From Salvator merianae (lineage: Eukaryota; Chordata; Lepidosauria; Squamata; Teiidae), in assembly GCA_003586115.2 (NCBI GenBank), contig QVOM02000034.1, forward strand, positions 137,368,941-137,432,940: a DNA stretch of 64,000 nt, read 5' to 3'. This document shows positions 62,231-64,000 of this stretch, one piece after another; within the stretch, counting starts at the first letter, position 1; every line of letters starts with the position of its first letter. The position numbers and the translations under genes are program-made. The notes under the pieces are model-generated. The model was not told the origin of the DNA, did not search any database, and saw only the letters and a list, made by a program, of their open reading frames with translations.

Positions 62231-62491
62231 CAGCGGCGTAGCTAAAAGTTTTGCCGCCCCGGACAAGATGGCGGCAGAGGAGCGCGAGCGAGGGCGCCCT
62301 GCCCTGCAGCCTCCTCCCCTCGCCACCGCCCCGACGACCAGCAGGTGGATGGGCGGGGGCAGCGCTGCACCGCACTCTCCTTCGCGCTCGCTGTCCGGCA
62401 CGCCGGGCAGACAGAAAAGGACCTGGCTGCATGGGCTGCCCGGCACAACGCGCCGCCCGGGGCAACCCGCCCCCCGCTTGCTACGCCATTG
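62231..62491. mobile_element. hAT-like MITE, GC-rich, 261 bp
   Basis: 12-bp inverted ends CAGCGGCGTAGC and GCTACGCCATTG flank a GC-rich interior. An exact 8-bp direct repeat, GAGCTATT, sits on both sides (62223-62230 and 62492-62499). This is the insertion signature of hAT elements. The interior contains AAGATGGCGG-type sequence and open frames on both strands that are composition artefacts. Confidence 0.85.
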
Positions 62492-62499
62492 GAGCTATT

Positions 62500-64000
62500 A
62501 AAATAATAAAATACAAAAGTAATAGAAACATTTTGCACAAAAGAACAACTGGATAGTAACTTTAATGAAGCAAACTCTTATGTGAACGTTATTCTAAAAT
62601 GCTCCTTAGCTCAAAATCCTGGGATTTATTCTACAAATGTTGTAAGGAATATAATTTTAGTCCCTTATTTCAATAACAATGCGGGAAATCAGAGGAAGCA
62701 AAACCTTGGACGCCACAATTTTGAGATATTGCAGGCAGTACACCATCTAACCAACTTGGATATTTTTCTGTTTATATAACCTAAGAATATGGACAAGCTG
62801 CTTGGAACAATAAAACCTGCCATCTGTTCATAAGATCCTTGTCTTTGTTACATACTAAAATCTACCAGGGCTTGGTATTTGAACCTTAGAAGTAATTAAG
62901 ACTTTATTATCTACTCTGTTAAAAAGCTGATCTTGAGTCTGCTGACTTTGGATAATGATTACTTAATACTTAAAATGGTAAAGACATCCTCAAGACAAGC
63001 TTAATTCCTGCTGACTACATGGACACATTCATGCAAGGTTTTTAATTTTTTTTAGCAACAATACAAAAGTGGTTTGTTATTTTAGTAAAGTGGTGGTAAG
63101 ATTTGTGATTAAAGTGCAGAAAAGTTTGCATGATACTTATTAGATCCAATCCATTCAGCATTTTTTAAATAACACTTCACATCTTAACTCTTTTCTATTA
63201 CTTTTCAGTTTTCTCCCATAATTAAATTAAAGATTTGAGTTACAAAGGGTTTATAGACTTTGGCTGGGTTACTTGCAGGCTATTTTCTTGAACTATTAAA
63301 CTTTAGAACCAAGCAGGGGGAAAGTACACATCCATTTCCCAAAACACATTTTCTGTTGATTTTCCAACTTCTGTAACTCTGCAGTGGAAATCTACTCCAC
63401 AAATGTAAAACTATGGGGTATTTTTTACCTCAGTGTATGACGGTTATGAACAGTGTATGATCGGAACTTTCTTAAAAAATCTGCCTTAAAAACACTAGAC
63501 AGATTTATTATTGCTGTTTAAACTGTAGTACTACATTTGTCTTATGCTGTAGTCTTAGTTAAAAGAAAATAATCTTATGGCTGGTTGTCACCTTATATAT
63601 GTCATAACTACTGGGTCTCTTGACTACAACATTTCTACTAACGCAAGTCATAAATGTAAACATGAAACTTCATTTAAAAACACTGGCATATTGTGGAATC
63701 AAATCAGCAATCATAAATTAGTCAGAAAAAACATCGAGTTTATGGTAAAAATGGAAAAATGGAAACTAATAAAAATCCTTGAATGTGAAACTTATTAAAC
63801 AAACATCCCTTTTTTTATCTGCTTTTCACCCTGAGTTTTTTTAAAATGCTGAGCCAAGCAGTATATTTGCACTTACTCTTCAGTTTTCTTAGCCACTTTA
63901 AAATTGTAATCAATTAACAATATTTACAGGTATTTGGAAACAGTCAAAGGCACATTCAGTGTGTGCAGTACAGGCTAAATGGTATTGTTTAATAATTCCA
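62500..64000. other. Gene-free AT-rich end of window
   Basis: No supported gene, RNA or repeat with recognisable similarity. Short frames such as 63577-63798 have no family resemblance. Confidence 0.4.

Overview
The window is vertebrate nuclear DNA, most likely from a squamate reptile (lizard). The evidence is a conserved vertebrate gene pair (FIRRM and METTL18, head to head), genes split by GT-AG introns, and squamate-type repeats: CR1/L3-type LINEs, a tRNA-derived SINE with a Sauria-like tail, the fragment ending in GCCGCCCCTCTCCGAAGACT, L1 remnants and several DIRS-type retrotransposons. The species cannot be fixed from the sequence alone. No bacterial-style operon, CRISPR array or insertion sequence is present.

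Layout. Positions 1-43853 hold most of FIRRM (C1orf112) on the minus strand. I could place 22 consecutive coding exons (803 in-frame codons). The final exons, about 100 residues by comparison with the human protein as I recall it, were not found and probably lie left of the window. The introns carry five DIRS-like remnants, one of them split by an L1, plus CR1, L1, L3-like LINEs and hAT-like MITEs. A CpG-rich bidirectional promoter at about 43854-44071 separates FIRRM from METTL18, whose coding sequence is one exon on the plus strand (46169-47260). From 48.5 to 52.9 kb lie a SINE and a 2.1-kb segment present twice in tandem. That segment is an L3-like LINE carrying a nested DNA-transposon-like insertion, and a single N sits exactly between the two copies. 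A three-exon gene of the phosphohistidine phosphatase (PHPT1/Janus) family runs on the minus strand from 58331 to 53060, with its own CpG-rich promoter. The right end (58.7-64 kb) has no recognisable gene. It holds a long palindrome of about 230 bp, an orphan promoter-like block and a GC-rich 261-bp hAT-like MITE.

How the genes relate. FIRRM (partner of FIGNL1 in RAD51 filament disassembly) and METTL18 (histidine methyltransferase for ribosomal protein uL3) share a promoter but have no known shared pathway. The PHPT1-like gene acts on phosphohistidine and so also deals with histidine modification, but this is probably chance. The most notable observations are a likely U12-type AT-AC intron and a GC-AG intron in FIRRM, the intron-bearing PHPT1-like gene at this locus, the duplication with an N at its junction, and two large inverted-repeat structures at 22.4-22.7 kb and 60.7-60.9 kb.
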